From Erythrobacter sp. SG61-1L (GTDB taxonomy: Bacteria > Pseudomonadota > Alphaproteobacteria > Sphingomonadales > Sphingomonadaceae): a DNA stretch of 64,000 nt. Positions 23,420 through 32,935 of this stretch are shown here, one piece after another. Each line of letters begins with the position of its first letter. Position 1 is the first letter of the stretch. Made by a program: the position numbers and the translations under genes. Under the pieces are notes generated by a model. It was not told where the DNA came from. It searched no databases and saw only the letters and a program-made list of their open reading frames with translations. Location of the stretch: the NCBI RefSeq assembly GCF_001305965.1, contig NZ_JXQC01000003.1, positions 248,001-312,000 of the forward strand. The letters are read 5' to 3'.

Positions 23420-24589
23420 ATGAAGACCCAGGTTTGCATTATCGGCGCTGGCCCCGCGGGGCTGATGCTTGGCCATCTGCTGCGCGCGGAAGGCATTGAA
23501 TGCGTGGTGCTGGAACGCCAGAGCGGCGATTATGTGCTCGGCCGTATCCGCGCAGGCGTGCTGGAAACGGTCACGGTGGACCTCATGGCGCGGCTGGGCC
23601 TCGATGCCCGGCTCAAGGCCGAAGGGCTGGTGCATGGCGGCTTCAACCTTGCCGATGGCGAGCGCCTGATCCGCATCGATCTGGCAGAACTCACCGGCAA
23701 GCATGTGACCGTCTATGGCCAGACCGAAGTGACGCGCGATCTGATGGAAGCCAGTGCCGAACGCGGGCTGGACGTGATCTACGAGGCGGGCGACGTTGCC
23801 CTGCACGATGTGGACAGCGATGCGCCCTATGTCACTTACACCAGGGACGGCGCCACACAGCGGATCGACTGCCGATTCATTGCCGGGTGCGACGGGTTCC
23901 ATGGGCCGAGCCGCCAGGCCGTGCCCGCCAGTGCCGGGCAGGCGTTCGAAAAGGTCTACCCCTTCGGCTGGCTGGGCATTCTGGCCGATGTGCCGCCCTG
24001 CAATCACGAACTGATCTACGCCAATCACGAACGCGGCTTTGCGCTGGCTTCCATGCGCAGCGAAACGCGCAGCCGCTATTACGTGGACGTGCCGCTGACC
24101 GACAAGGTCGAGGAATGGAGCGACGACCGGCTGTGGGATGAGCTGACGATCCGCCTTGGCCCCGATGCCGGATCGCGCATCACGCGCGGCCCCGCGCTGG
24201 AAAAGAGCATCGCCCCGCTGCGCTCCTTTGTCTTCGCGCCGATGCGTTACGGCAGCCTGCTGCTGTGCGGCGATGCCGCGCATATCGTGCCGCCCACCGG
24301 CGCCAAGGGCCTGAACCTTGCGGCCAGTGACGTGCTCTACGCCGCCGATGCGCTGACCGGCTTCTTCCGTCGCAACGATCCCGATGCCATTTCCGGCTAT
24401 TCGGACAAGGCGCTGGCCCGCGTGTGGAAGTCTGAGCGGTTCAGCTGGTCGCTGACCATGCTGATGCACCGTTTCCCGCAGGATGGGCCGTTCGAACGGG
24501 CGATGCAGGTGGCGGAACTGGATTACATCGCCTCCAGCCGCGCGGCGCGCACCGCGATTGCCGAAAATTACGTCGGCCTGCCGGTCTGA
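23420..24589 (+). CDS. pobA: 4-hydroxybenzoate 3-monooxygenase
   Basis: Flavoprotein hydroxylase converting 4-hydroxybenzoate to protocatechuate with NAD(P)H and O2. The 389 residues match the length of the Pseudomonas enzyme (394). The FAD fingerprint GAGPAGLMLGHLLRAEGI, the DG motif in FIAGCDGFHGPSR and the GD motif in LLLCGDAAHIVPPTGAKGLN are all present. The C-terminus ENYVGLPV retains the tyrosine corresponding to Tyr385, which helps activate the substrate phenol. The AraC regulator is divergent. The enzyme fits downstream of the flavocytochrome operon, because oxidation of 4-cresol through the alcohol and aldehyde gives 4-hydroxybenzoate. An aldehyde dehydrogenase for that step is not in the window. 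Confidence 0.95.
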   Translation: MKTQVCIIGAGPAGLMLGHLLRAEGIECVVLERQSGDYVLGRIRAGVLETVTVDLMARLGLDARLKAEGLVHGGFNLADGERLIRIDLAELTGKHVTVYGQTEVTRDLMEASAERGLDVIYEAGDVALHDVDSDAPYVTYTRDGATQRIDCRFIAGCDGFHGPSRQAVPASAGQAFEKVYPFGWLGILADVPPCNHELIYANHERGFALASMRSETRSRYYVDVPLTDKVEEWSDDRLWDELTIRLGPDAGSRITRGPALEKSIAPLRSFVFAPMRYGSLLLCGDAAHIVPPTGAKGLNLAASDVLYAADALTGFFRRNDPDAISGYSDKALARVWKSERFSWSLTMLMHRFPQDGPFERAMQVAELDYIASSRAARTAIAENYVGLPV

Positions 24590-24606
24590 CGGCTCGTCTT
24601 CATGCC

Positions 24607-24643
24607 GGAACGGGGCATTCGCGCGGTGAATTGCCCCGTTCGG
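24607..24643 (+). terminator. Terminator-like stem after pobA
   Basis: AACGGGGCA and TGCCCCGTT pair around a 14-nt loop 20 bp after the pobA stop. There is no T-run, so intrinsic termination is uncertain. Confidence 0.45.
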
Positions 24644-24765
24644 TCAGCCACTTGCGGGGCGTTGGGCGGCCTCGACGCACGTGTCACCGTAGGCTTCCCA
24701 CAAGGGGCCTTTCTCTTGTCGCAACTGCGAACTAGTCTCTCCAGCTTGTCTGTCTGGAGACATAT

Positions 24766-26982
24766 GTGCTTATTCCCGGCCGGAATTTCCCCGGCCTGAT
24801 CCTGCCCGGAACTGCGGCGCGCGGCCTGTGCGCGGCGGCGTGGCTTGCGCTGGCCGTGGGCCTGTGCCCGCCCGTGCATGCCCAGGACGAGGCAGCCGCG
24901 CCGAAGCCGATCGTCTCTGACGAGGATTTCGACAAGGCGATTCCTCCGCTCGACGGCGATCTCGAGAGTATCGAGGCGTGGGAGGCCGAGCAGGAACGGC
25001 TTGAGGAAGAAGCCGTGCTGAAGGCCGGCGCCATGCCGGTGCGCGTGCGCGAGGATGCCGAGAAAACCGCTGCGGACGAAGCAGCTGCGATCTCCCGCAT
25101 GCCGATGATCGACGATATGGGCGAGCCGATCCCGCTCGATTCCGGCCTCGACGAACCGCTGCCGCCGCTATCCGAATTCGATCTGGAACCGGTCGACGCC
25201 AAGGCCTTGGGCGAGGATACGGACCTTGATCGCAAGCTGCGCTATGACTGGCGGATCGACGGGCTGGACGGCGTGCAAGGCACCGTTTCCGAAGGCGAAA
25301 TCCGTTCCCGATTCCGCAGCGTTTCCGCGCTGGACGATGGCGATGGGGATTCGGCGACCGGCACGCAGCTCAGTTCGCGCCTCACGGCTGACCGGCAATT
25401 GCTGGCCGATGTGCTTTCCGCCGCAGGCCATTTCGACGCTGTGGTGGAACCGGCGATCGAACTGCCCCCGCCCGACGGGGAGGGGAGGGCGACTGCGATC
25501 CTGACGGTCCAGCCGGGGCCGCAATATGCCTTTGGCGCCATTGCCTTCGATGCCCCGCCGGTGGAGCCGGAAAACCTCATTCGCCGTTATTTCCCGCTCA
25601 AGACGGGCGATCCGATCCTGGCGGAAGATGTGCTGGCGGCAGAGGCGGGCATTGCCATCGGCCTGCCACGCAATGGCTATCCCTTTGCCGAAGTGGGCCA
25701 GCGGGACATTCTGCTGGATGAGGAAATGCGCACCGGGGATTATACCTTGCCGGTAACGCCCGGCCCGCGCTCGCGCTTTGGCGAAATGATCGTGGAGGGC
25801 GATCCGGTATTCGATGCGGAACACCTCTATGTCCTTGCGCGGTTCGACAAGGGCGACCTCTATAATTCTGAAAAGCTGGACGATCTGCGCGATGCGCTGG
25901 TTGCCACCGGGCTGTTCGCCGTGGTCGCGGTGGAGCCGCGCCAGACCGGGCGCGATGCGGGAGAGGGAACGGAATTTGCCGATCTCGCCGTACGTCAGAG
26001 CCGGGGGCCGCAGCGTTCCATCTCGCTCAGCGGGGGTTACAGCACCGGGCAGGGCCTGCGGGCGGAAGGCAGCTGGACGCACCGCAACCTGTTCCCGCCC
26101 GAAGGCGCGCTGATCCTCAGCGGGCTGGCAGGGACGCAGGAACAGGGCGCCAGCGCCACTTTCCGCCGTTCCAATGCCGGGCGGCGCGACCGGACGGTGG
26201 AACTCTCTCTTTCGGCGCTGCATAGCAATTACGATGCCTACAGTGCCTATACCGGGCGGCTGGCCGGGCGGATCAGCTATGACAGTACGCCGATCTGGCA
26301 GAAGAAGCTGACCTATTCCTATGGCTTCGAACTGCTGGCGAGTAACGAAAAGAGCTATGTCTTCGCCCGTCAGGCGCGGGAGCGGCAGACCTATTACATC
26401 GCCGCCCTGCCGGGGCAGGTGGGCTTCGATACTACCAACGATCTGCTCGATCCGGTGCGCGGTTTCCGCCTTAATCTGAAGCTTTCGCCCGAATATTCCG
26501 GCGGCGATCAGAACCAGATCTACGCGCGCGGAATGGTGGAGGGTTCGGCTTACCGTTCCTTCGGCAATTTCGTGCTGGCGGGCCGCGTGCGCGTTGGCTC
26601 CATCGTGGGGACGGGGCGAGAAGATCTGGCCCCATCGCGGCGCTATTATGCGGGCGGCGGCGGATCGGTGCGCGGCTTCGGCTATCAGGAACTGGGGCCG
26701 AAAGACCCGGATGCGAACCCCGTGGGCGGGCGCAGTCTGGTGGAAGGCGCGGTAGAGGCCCGCTATCGCTTCGGCGATTACGGGGTCGTGGCCTTCCTCG
26801 ATGGGGGGCAGGTCTATGAAAGCTCCATGCCGGGCTTTTCCGACATTCGCTTCGGCGCGGGCATCGGCGGGCGTTTCTACACCAATTTCGGGCCTGTGCG
26901 TCTGGATGTCGCGACGCCGCTGGGCCGCAAGGAAGGCGAATCCCGCATCGCCGTCTATGTTTCCATCGGGCAGGCCTTCTGA
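24766..26982 (+). CDS. tamA: Translocation and assembly module outer-membrane subunit TamA (Omp85 family)
   Basis: A 738-residue Omp85-family protein. GTG at 24766 follows GGAG; an ATG two bases earlier is out of frame. A signal peptide (GLCAAAWLALAVGLCPPVHAQ) and an acidic region of about 100 residues precede POTRA-like segments with PGPQYAFGAIAFDAPPVE and PGPRSRFGEMIVEGDPVF. The C-terminal barrel contains SLSGGYSTGQGLRAEGSW, GGGSVRGFGYQELGP and the closing FGPVRLDVATPLGRKEG. These are TamA features; BamA has five POTRA domains and lies in a different gene neighbourhood. The next gene is tamB, overlapping by TGATG, and the two form the envelope-spanning TAM complex. Confidence 0.93.
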   Translation: MLIPGRNFPGLILPGTAARGLCAAAWLALAVGLCPPVHAQDEAAAPKPIVSDEDFDKAIPPLDGDLESIEAWEAEQERLEEEAVLKAGAMPVRVREDAEKTAADEAAAISRMPMIDDMGEPIPLDSGLDEPLPPLSEFDLEPVDAKALGEDTDLDRKLRYDWRIDGLDGVQGTVSEGEIRSRFRSVSALDDGDGDSATGTQLSSRLTADRQLLADVLSAAGHFDAVVEPAIELPPPDGEGRATAILTVQPGPQYAFGAIAFDAPPVEPENLIRRYFPLKTGDPILAEDVLAAEAGIAIGLPRNGYPFAEVGQRDILLDEEMRTGDYTLPVTPGPRSRFGEMIVEGDPVFDAEHLYVLARFDKGDLYNSEKLDDLRDALVATGLFAVVAVEPRQTGRDAGEGTEFADLAVRQSRGPQRSISLSGGYSTGQGLRAEGSWTHRNLFPPEGALILSGLAGTQEQGASATFRRSNAGRRDRTVELSLSALHSNYDAYSAYTGRLAGRISYDSTPIWQKKLTYSYGFELLASNEKSYVFARQARERQTYYIAALPGQVGFDTTNDLLDPVRGFRLNLKLSPEYSGGDQNQIYARGMVEGSAYRSFGNFVLAGRVRVGSIVGTGREDLAPSRRYYAGGGGSVRGFGYQELGPKDPDANPVGGRSLVEGAVEARYRFGDYGVVAFLDGGQVYESSMPGFSDIRFGAGIGGRFYTNFGPVRLDVATPLGRKEGESRIAVYVSIGQAF

Positions 26983-29900
26983 TGGCAGACGAGGTGGATA
27001 TCGCGGTCGAAGAGGCACTGTCGCCGGAAGAGGGGCATGAGGCTCCTGCGCGGCGCCACTGGCCGCTGTGGCGAATTCTCGCCGGCCTGCTGGCGCTGAT
27101 CGTGCTGGCGGCAGGCGGCGGGCTGTGGTGGCTCGATACGGCAGGCGGGCACCGCTTCATCGCGCGGCAGATCAACGCGCTGGAGTTCCAGAACGGCATG
27201 ACGATCCATGTCGGGCGGCTCGACGGATCAATCTACAGTAAACTTGAGGTTCGTGATCTGGCGCTGGGAGACCCGCAGGGAACCTTCGTTTCCGCGCCGG
27301 ACGCGACGATGGACTGGCGGCCCTTCGCCTATCTCTCCAACCATGTGGACATAGGCTCGCTCACGGTGCCGCTGCTGCAGGTCAAGCGCCTGCCCGCGCT
27401 GCGGGAGGTCAAGTCCGACGAGCCGCTGCTGCCCGATCTCGACATAGATGTGGCGAAGCTGGAGATTGCCCGGATCGAGATCGACCCGGTCATAACCGGC
27501 CAGCGCCATGTCGCCTCGATCAGTGCCAAGGTGCAGATCGCGGACCGGCGGGCCATCGTGGATGCGAGGGCGCAGGCGCTTGCCGGGGATGGGCTGGCTG
27601 GCGGAGACCTGCTGGTGCTGTCGCTGGACGCCGTGCCGGAAAAGAACCTGCTGAACATTTCGGCAAAGCTCGATGCACCGGCCAATGGGCTGGTGGCCGG
27701 GCTGACCGGCAGGGCAGAGGCGCTTACGGCCTCGCTTGGCGGCAAGGGCGATTGGGCGAAATGGGACGGCGCGCTGACCGCCGCCTATGGCAAGGCCAGC
27801 CTCGCCGATCTGGCGCTCACTGCGCGCGATGGCACTTTCGGCGTGAAGGGGGAGGCAAGCCCCGGCCTGCTGCTGCCCGCATCTGGCGCAAGCATGTTCC
27901 AGCCCGTCACGAGGGTCGACCTTACCGCCGGGCTGGACCAGCGCCGGGTCGATCTCAAGGGTGTGCTGGACAATGCCAATTTTCACCTGGCTGCCGATGG
28001 CCTCGTCGATCTGGGAGAGAACAGATTTGAAGATCTGGCAGTGGATTTCCGCCTGCTGCGCCCCGCGGCCATCGCGCCCGATTTCCGGGGGCAGGGCGTT
28101 GCCGCCAGCCTGAAGCTGGACGGCGCTTTCGCCACGCCGCGCATCGCCTATACGCTCAACGCCGCGCGGCTGGGCTTTGGCGATACGGCGATTGTCGGCC
28201 TTTCCGCGCAGGGCGAAGGCCGCGTGGATGCGGATAAGGCACAGGTGCCTGTCCACGCCCGCGCGCGGATGATCGACGGGCTTGATGCTGCGGCGGGCGA
28301 ATTGCTCACCAATGTGCGGCTGGATGGCGATCTGGCGGTGAAGTGGCCGCGCATCCTTTCCGATAATCTCAAGATCCGCTCTGACCGGATCGACGTGACC
28401 GCTGTGTTGGTGGCCGATGTTTCCACCGGCCTCTACACCGGAGCGTTGAACGGGCGGATAGGCAATTATGCCGTGGCGGGTGTCGGCCGGTTCGACGTGT
28501 CGAGTTCGCTGGACCTCAAGACCGAAGGCAACGGTTTCCGCATCGCGGGCAAGGTCACGGCGCGCAGCCGCGAGATATTCAATGAATCCGCCCGCGATTT
28601 TCTGGGCGGGAACGGCCTGATTTCTGCCGACATATCCTATGGCACCGATGGCGTGGCGCGGGTTTCGGGACTGCGGATTGCCGCGCCGGAATTTCGCATG
28701 GCGAATGGCGCGGGTTCCTATAGGCCCGATGGCGCGATTGCCTTTGCCGGTTCGGGCATTTCGGACCGTTATGGCCCGCTGTCGCTGGATGTCAGTGGCA
28801 CGCTGGGCAGCCCGGTGGCTATCGTCAAGGCGGAGCGGCCGGGGCTGGGCGTGGGCCTGGCCAATCTGCGCGCGGAACTGAAGGGCACGCAAAGCGGCTA
28901 TGCCCTGCTGGCCACGGGGGAAAGCGATTACGGGCCGTTCGATGCCGATCTGGCGATCCTGTCCGGCACTGGCCCGCTGACCATCGACATCAATCGCGGC
29001 AATTTCGCGGGCGTGAACCTGTCTGGCAGGATCGTACAGAGTGCTGACGGGCCATTCACCGGCACGCTGGCGGCCAATGGTTCGGGGATCGACGGGCAGG
29101 TGCAATTGCTCGCCGAAGGCGAGGCGCAGCGCGCGCTGGTGGATGCCACCGCCAGCAATGCCGTGCTGGGCAGCCCGGCGCGGCTTTCCATCGCCCGCGC
29201 GATTGCCAAGGCGGATATCATCCTGCTGGATCAGCCCCATGTAGTGGCCGATGTGCAGGTGGCGGGCCTTGCGATGCAGGGCTTCGCGCTGGAACGGGCG
29301 CGCGCACAGATCGACTATCGCGGCGGCGCCGGCACGGCAAAGCTGCTGGCCAAGGGTAATCGCGGCACGCCATTCGACATTGCCGCCAATGCCCAGATGG
29401 CGCCCGAACAATGGCGCGTGGCGCTGCGGGGCAGTGCGGGCGGCGTGGCCTTCCACACGGAGAATCCGGCGCGGATCAAGCTGGCCAAGGGCGCCTATGA
29501 ATTGCTGCCCACGCGGCTCGCCCTGCGGCAGGGCAGCGTGCAGCTGGCGGGCAGCTATGGCGAAGAAACGAAGCTGCAGGCGCGCCTCAACGATGTGGAC
29601 CTTGCCGTGCTGCGCCCGGTCATGCCCGAACTGGGGCTGGGCGGCGTGGCATCGGGCAGCGTGGATTTCACGCAGGTGGGCGATGGCTTCCCCAAGGCCG
29701 ATGCACGCCTGACGGTGGAGCGATTTACCCGCACCAGCCTTGCCGCGATCAGCCAGCCGGTCGATCTGCGCGTAGTGGGCAGGCTGCAGCCCGATGGCGG
29801 CACGTTGCGGGCGCTGGTTCAGCGTAACGATACCGATGTCGGCCGGGTGCATGTCGATCTGAAGCCGCTCGGCCCGGAAAGCGGAAGCTGGACCACGCGG

Positions 29901-31229
29901 CTGATGGCGGCGCCCCTTGGCGGGGGCATTCGCTATAACGGCCCGGCCAGCGTGCTGTTCTCGCTCGCGGCCCTGCCGGATCAGCATTTGACCGGCGTTA
30001 TCGGCGTGGCGGCGGATTTCAGCGGAAGGGCGCAGACGCCTTCGCTGACCGGCGTGGTCCGCGCGGACGATCTCACTTATGTGAACGATGCCTATGGCAC
30101 GCGCCTCACCAAGATGCGGCTGCGCGGCACTTTCACGGATGACCGGCTGGAAGTGACCGAATTGTCCGCCAATGCGGGCGGGGGCACGGTCAGCGGTAGC
30201 GGCTTCGTCAGCCTGTCGAGCGAGAAGGGTTATCCGCTCCAGCTGGACCTCAAGCTGGATAATGCCAGCGTGGCCGATGCGCCGGGGATGGAGGCGCGCG
30301 CTACCGGCACGCTGGCTATCATCAATAATCCGGGCGATCCGGCAGTGATCCGCGGCGCGATCCGCCTTCCCGAAACCCGCTATCGCATCGTGCGCGAAGG
30401 GGCGGCCGAAGTGCGCACCCTGTCCGGCATCCGCCGCAAGTCCGACGAGGCGCAGGCGGCGCTGGCGCAGGCAGTGGCGGCCAAGGCCAAGCCCGATGCG
30501 ATTTCGGGCGTGCCGTCCAATTGGCGGCTGGAAGTGGATGTGGTCGCGCCGGAAAGGGTGTTCGTCAGCGGGATGGGGATGGAATCCGAATGGTCGGCCG
30601 ACATCAAGCTGCGCGGCACCACGGGCAATCCGCGCATCACCGGCGGGATAGACCTTGTGCGCGGCACGCTGGGCTTTGCCGGGCGGACCTTCGACCTCCA
30701 GTCCGGCCGCATCCGCTTCAATGACGGCAATCCCTATAATCCAACGCTGTCGGTGACGGCGGAGGGCAAGGCCGACGATGTGGATGTGGCAATCTCGCTC
30801 ACCGGATCGGCCGGGAACCCGCAGGTCACTTTCAGTTCCACCCCGTCGCTGCCGCAGGACGAAATCCTGGCGCGTATCCTGTTCGGCAGTTCCATCGGCG
30901 AATTGTCCACCATTCAGGCCGTGCAGCTTGCATCCTCGCTCAACGCCTTGCGCGGGGCAGGGGGCTTCAGCCCGCTGGGCGTGCTGCAATCGGCATCGGG
31001 GATCGACCGCATCCGCATTCTGGACGCGGACGAGGCCAATGGGCGCGGCACGGCGGTGGCGCTGGGTCAGTACATCACGAACGACATCTATGTGGAGATC
31101 GTGACCGATACGCGCGGCTATACCGCCACCCAGATCGAGATCAGCCTGACGCCCGCCCTTTCCGTGCTGAGCCAGATGGGCAGCTTCGGCGGGTCGAACG
31201 TCAATATCAGATACCGCAAGGATTACTGA
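26982..31229 (+). CDS. tamB: Translocation and assembly module inner-membrane subunit TamB
   Basis: 1415 residues. One N-terminal membrane helix (LWRILAGLLALIVLAAGGG, about residues 29-47) anchors a long periplasmic beta-rich protein of repeated AsmA/TamB-type segments. The C-terminal DUF490 domain includes LDVTAPERVFVSGMG-like LEVDVVAPERVFVSGMGMES, GNPRITGGIDLVRGTLGFAG and DEILARILFGSSIGELSTIQ, which identify TamB. It ends in the aromatic FGGSNVNIRYRKDY that contacts TamA. TamB forms a hydrophobic groove across the periplasm used in outer-membrane protein insertion or phospholipid transport. The gene overlaps tamA by TGATG, and a small lipoprotein follows after 1 bp. Confidence 0.94.
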   Translation: MADEVDIAVEEALSPEEGHEAPARRHWPLWRILAGLLALIVLAAGGGLWWLDTAGGHRFIARQINALEFQNGMTIHVGRLDGSIYSKLEVRDLALGDPQGTFVSAPDATMDWRPFAYLSNHVDIGSLTVPLLQVKRLPALREVKSDEPLLPDLDIDVAKLEIARIEIDPVITGQRHVASISAKVQIADRRAIVDARAQALAGDGLAGGDLLVLSLDAVPEKNLLNISAKLDAPANGLVAGLTGRAEALTASLGGKGDWAKWDGALTAAYGKASLADLALTARDGTFGVKGEASPGLLLPASGASMFQPVTRVDLTAGLDQRRVDLKGVLDNANFHLAADGLVDLGENRFEDLAVDFRLLRPAAIAPDFRGQGVAASLKLDGAFATPRIAYTLNAARLGFGDTAIVGLSAQGEGRVDADKAQVPVHARARMIDGLDAAAGELLTNVRLDGDLAVKWPRILSDNLKIRSDRIDVTAVLVADVSTGLYTGALNGRIGNYAVAGVGRFDVSSSLDLKTEGNGFRIAGKVTARSREIFNESARDFLGGNGLISADISYGTDGVARVSGLRIAAPEFRMANGAGSYRPDGAIAFAGSGISDRYGPLSLDVSGTLGSPVAIVKAERPGLGVGLANLRAELKGTQSGYALLATGESDYGPFDADLAILSGTGPLTIDINRGNFAGVNLSGRIVQSADGPFTGTLAANGSGIDGQVQLLAEGEAQRALVDATASNAVLGSPARLSIARAIAKADIILLDQPHVVADVQVAGLAMQGFALERARAQIDYRGGAGTAKLLAKGNRGTPFDIAANAQMAPEQWRVALRGSAGGVAFHTENPARIKLAKGAYELLPTRLALRQGSVQLAGSYGEETKLQARLNDVDLAVLRPVMPELGLGGVASGSVDFTQVGDGFPKADARLTVERFTRTSLAAISQPVDLRVVGRLQPDGGTLRALVQRNDTDVGRVHVDLKPLGPESGSWTTRLMAAPLGGGIRYNGPASVLFSLAALPDQHLTGVIGVAADFSGRAQTPSLTGVVRADDLTYVNDAYGTRLTKMRLRGTFTDDRLEVTELSANAGGGTVSGSGFVSLSSEKGYPLQLDLKLDNASVADAPGMEARATGTLAIINNPGDPAVIRGAIRLPETRYRIVREGAAEVRTLSGIRRKSDEAQAALAQAVAAKAKPDAISGVPSNWRLEVDVVAPERVFVSGMGMESEWSADIKLRGTTGNPRITGGIDLVRGTLGFAGRTFDLQSGRIRFNDGNPYNPTLSVTAEGKADDVDVAISLTGSAGNPQVTFSSTPSLPQDEILARILFGSSIGELSTIQAVQLASSLNALRGAGGFSPLGVLQSASGIDRIRILDADEANGRGTAVALGQYITNDIYVEIVTDTRGYTATQIEISLTPALSVLSQMGSFGGSNVNIRYRKDY

Positions 31230-31230
31230 A

Positions 31231-31422
31231 ATGCGCAGCCTTGCCACGCTATGCCTGCTCTGCGCCGCGCTGGCAGGCTGCAAGGAACAGGCCTTTGACG
31301 AGCGCTATTCCGAGCAGGAGCAGAAGCTGTCCAGCGAGGCTGCCGCGATGGATGCGGAACTGGATCAGCGGATGACCGAGAAGCCGGGGATGGAGACGCC
31401 TGCGGAGGGTGAGGCGGAGTAG
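31231..31422 (+). CDS. Small lipoprotein downstream of tamB
   Basis: 63 residues. The signal peptide MRSLATLCLLCAALAGC has a clear lipobox (LAGC, Cys17). The mature 47 residues are highly charged and probably one amphipathic helix (FDERYSEQEQKLSSEAAAMD). It follows tamB by one base and is certainly co-transcribed. No family is recognised. The position suggests a TAM-associated or envelope lipoprotein, but such small lipoproteins are often of unknown role. Confidence 0.75.
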   Translation: MRSLATLCLLCAALAGCKEQAFDERYSEQEQKLSSEAAAMDAELDQRMTEKPGMETPAEGEAE

Positions 31423-31522
31423 GGGCGGCCTTGCGTTATGGGGCCCTGCTTGCGCTGGGGATTATGGGGGGATGTAGCGCTTTATGCGTCTTGCCTTGCG
31501 AAGCCTCCCAACCCCCGCTCAG

Positions 31523-31641
31523 CCTGAGCTTGTCGAAGGATACGCGCTGACCTTTGGTCCGAGTGCAATCAAGTTTGCGCTCGGGGCTTGCTGTGAAGTG
31601 GTGTGGGGCGAGTGTTTCCCGTGTCCTTCGACAAGCTCAGG
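31523..31641. repeat. Inverted repeat, CCTGAGCTTGTCGAAGGA family
   Basis: CCTGAGCTTGTCGAAGGA at 31523-31540 is repeated in inverse orientation at 31624-31641 (TCCTTCGACAAGCTCAGG), 83 bp apart. This sequence is a frequent dispersed palindromic repeat in proteobacterial genomes. Confidence 0.8.
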
Positions 31642-31683
31642 ATGAACGGGTGTGGGTGAGCGGGGCAGGTGCGCTCAACCCCC

Positions 31684-31763
31684 TTCTCGTCATTCCCGCG
31701 CAGGCAGGAATCCAGTTCGACGGTTGCTGCTCGGTTCCCGCCTGCGCGGGAATGACGAAGAAA
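31684..31763. repeat. Palindromic intergenic repeat (GTCATTCCCGCG family, second copy)
   Basis: TTCTCGTCATTCCCGCGCAG and the inverse CTGCGCGGGAATGACGAAGA form a long stem with two or three mismatches. It is related to the element at 22360-22435, which has GCGAAGGC where this one has GCGCAGGC. Confidence 0.85.
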
Positions 31764-31960
31764 AGAAACACACCCCATCATCCGACGGCGGGCCCGGACG
31801 TAACGCCGTGAGGAAATCCGAAGGAACCGCGCGGCCGGCAATGCGCCTGGGATGCGTGGGCGGGCTCGCACGATCCGCGCTTCCATCGCGGCCGGTGCCG
31901 CGCGCTGACAGGCCCTTGCCGCCGCATCACTCTCTTCATCGCAGCTGTGCGATTACCTTA

Positions 31961-31973
31961 TTGACGAAATCAA
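31961..31973. promoter_or_regulatory. TTGA-N5-TCAA operator, site 1
   Basis: TTGACGAAATCAA lies 57 bp upstream of the first DUF6152 gene. The left half doubles as a -35 hexamer (TTGACG); TTAGGT or TAGGTA lies 17-18 bp downstream as a weak -10. CTTATTGACGRAATCAA is shared with site 2, where R is A or G. Confidence 0.65.
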
Positions 31974-32030
31974 AAAGATGACGTTAGGTAGATGCACGAG
32001 CGGGCGAACCGCCGATTGGGAGAGTATTCT

Positions 32031-32450
32031 GTGAGTTTAGGCATGAAACTGGTGCGGCTCGGTCTGGGGGTGGGAATGGCAGCGCCTCTCGCCCTGGCGG
32101 GAACCGCACAGGCACACCACAGCTTTGCAATGTTCGACCAGAAGAAGATGGTGACTCTGGTGGGCACCGTGTCCGAATTCCAATGGACCAACCCCCACGC
32201 CTTCATCGAGATCGACGTGCCCAATGGCAGCAAGGTCACGCATTGGAGCATCGAGCTGAACAGCCCGAACAATCTCAAGCGGCAGGGCTGGAGCCGGGTC
32301 TCGCTCAAGACGGGTGACAAGATCACCATGCGGGTCAATCCCTTGCGTGACGGCAGGCCCGGCGGCCTGTTCCTCGACCTGAAGAAGGCCGACGGCAAGG
32401 TGCTCGATTCCGGCCTGCCGAAAGACGGCAAGCCCGCGAACGTGTTTTGA
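32031..32450 (+). CDS. DUF6152 family exported protein (copy 1)
   Basis: 139 residues from GTG 32031, chosen because GGGAGAG ends 6 bp before it; ATG 32043 is the alternative. The signal peptide ends at TAQA. The mature protein begins HHSFAMFDQKK and carries EFQWTNPHAFIEIDVPNG, WSIELNSPNNLKRQGW and KITMRVNPLRDGRPGG, the pattern I associate with DUF6152. The N-terminal His-His and the NPH motif could bind a metal, but no activity is established to my knowledge. It lies directly downstream of an operator shared with the GST operons, so it probably belongs to the same aromatic-compound response. Confidence 0.85.
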   Translation: MSLGMKLVRLGLGVGMAAPLALAGTAQAHHSFAMFDQKKMVTLVGTVSEFQWTNPHAFIEIDVPNGSKVTHWSIELNSPNNLKRQGWSRVSLKTGDKITMRVNPLRDGRPGGLFLDLKKADGKVLDSGLPKDGKPANVF

Positions 32451-32467
32451 GGATGAGGAGCAAGTCC

Positions 32468-32848
32468 ATGCGCAAGGCAGCCCACCCTCTCCTCGCCGCC
32501 CTTATGCTGGCTGCGGCCTTCGTCGCGCCGCCTGTGGCCGCCCATCATTCCTACGCCATGTTCGACATGACCAAGACAGTCGTGCTGGATGCCACCATCG
32601 TGCGTTTCCGCTGGCAGAATCCCCATTCCTTCATCGAAGCCAATGCGGCGGTGAAGGGCAAGGGGGAGGTTTGGGCGATCGAAATGAACAGCCCCAACAA
32701 CCTTATCAACGAAGGCTGGAAGCGCACCACGCTGAAGCCGGGCGACAAGGTGAAGCTTTATGTCCATCCGCTGCGCGACGGCAGCAAGGGCGGCAGCTAT
32801 GCCGGGGTGCGCCTGCCGGACGGATCGACGCTCGGCACCGTGAAATAG
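32468..32848 (+). CDS. DUF6152 family exported protein (copy 2)
   Basis: 126 residues from ATG 32468, with GAGGAG at the right distance; an ATG at 32453 is in frame but overlaps that site. The signal peptide ends at VAA. The mature protein HHSYAMFDMTKTVVLDATIV, then RWQNPHSFIEAN, MNSPNNLINEGW and KLYVHPLRDGSKGG, is clearly paralogous to the preceding gene. It is 17 bp downstream in the same operon, which ends at the strong terminator at 32936. Two related copies in tandem suggest a hetero-oligomer or two ligands. Function unknown. Confidence 0.85.
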   Translation: MRKAAHPLLAALMLAAAFVAPPVAAHHSYAMFDMTKTVVLDATIVRFRWQNPHSFIEANAAVKGKGEVWAIEMNSPNNLINEGWKRTTLKPGDKVKLYVHPLRDGSKGGSYAGVRLPDGSTLGTVK

Positions 32849-32935
32849 GGGCGGCGGCCTGCAGAAGAACCAGCGTGCGAATATCTGTTTGATCAGCGGA
32901 AGGCGTCTCACCGATCCCTCGTCTTCCTGCTGGCA

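Larger units (their letters stand above)
31423..32030. other. 608-bp intergenic region rich in palindromic repeats
   Basis: No credible gene is present; the open frames here run through repeats. It holds two inverted-repeat elements of different families (31523-31641 and 31684-31763), then a GC-rich spacer, and near the right end a TTGA-N5-TCAA operator (31961-31973) and the GGGAGAG ribosome site of the next gene. Confidence 0.7.

Noticed and set aside
27228-31283. 1351-codon open frame on the - strand opposite tamB
   Set aside because: It is the antisense shadow of a GC-rich gene: no ribosome site, His/Arg/Gln-rich composition and no domain. tamB in the + frame has clear TamB features.
31554-31886. 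Overlapping ORFs in the tamB-DUF6152 gap
   Set aside because: They are built from dispersed palindromic repeats translated in both directions.
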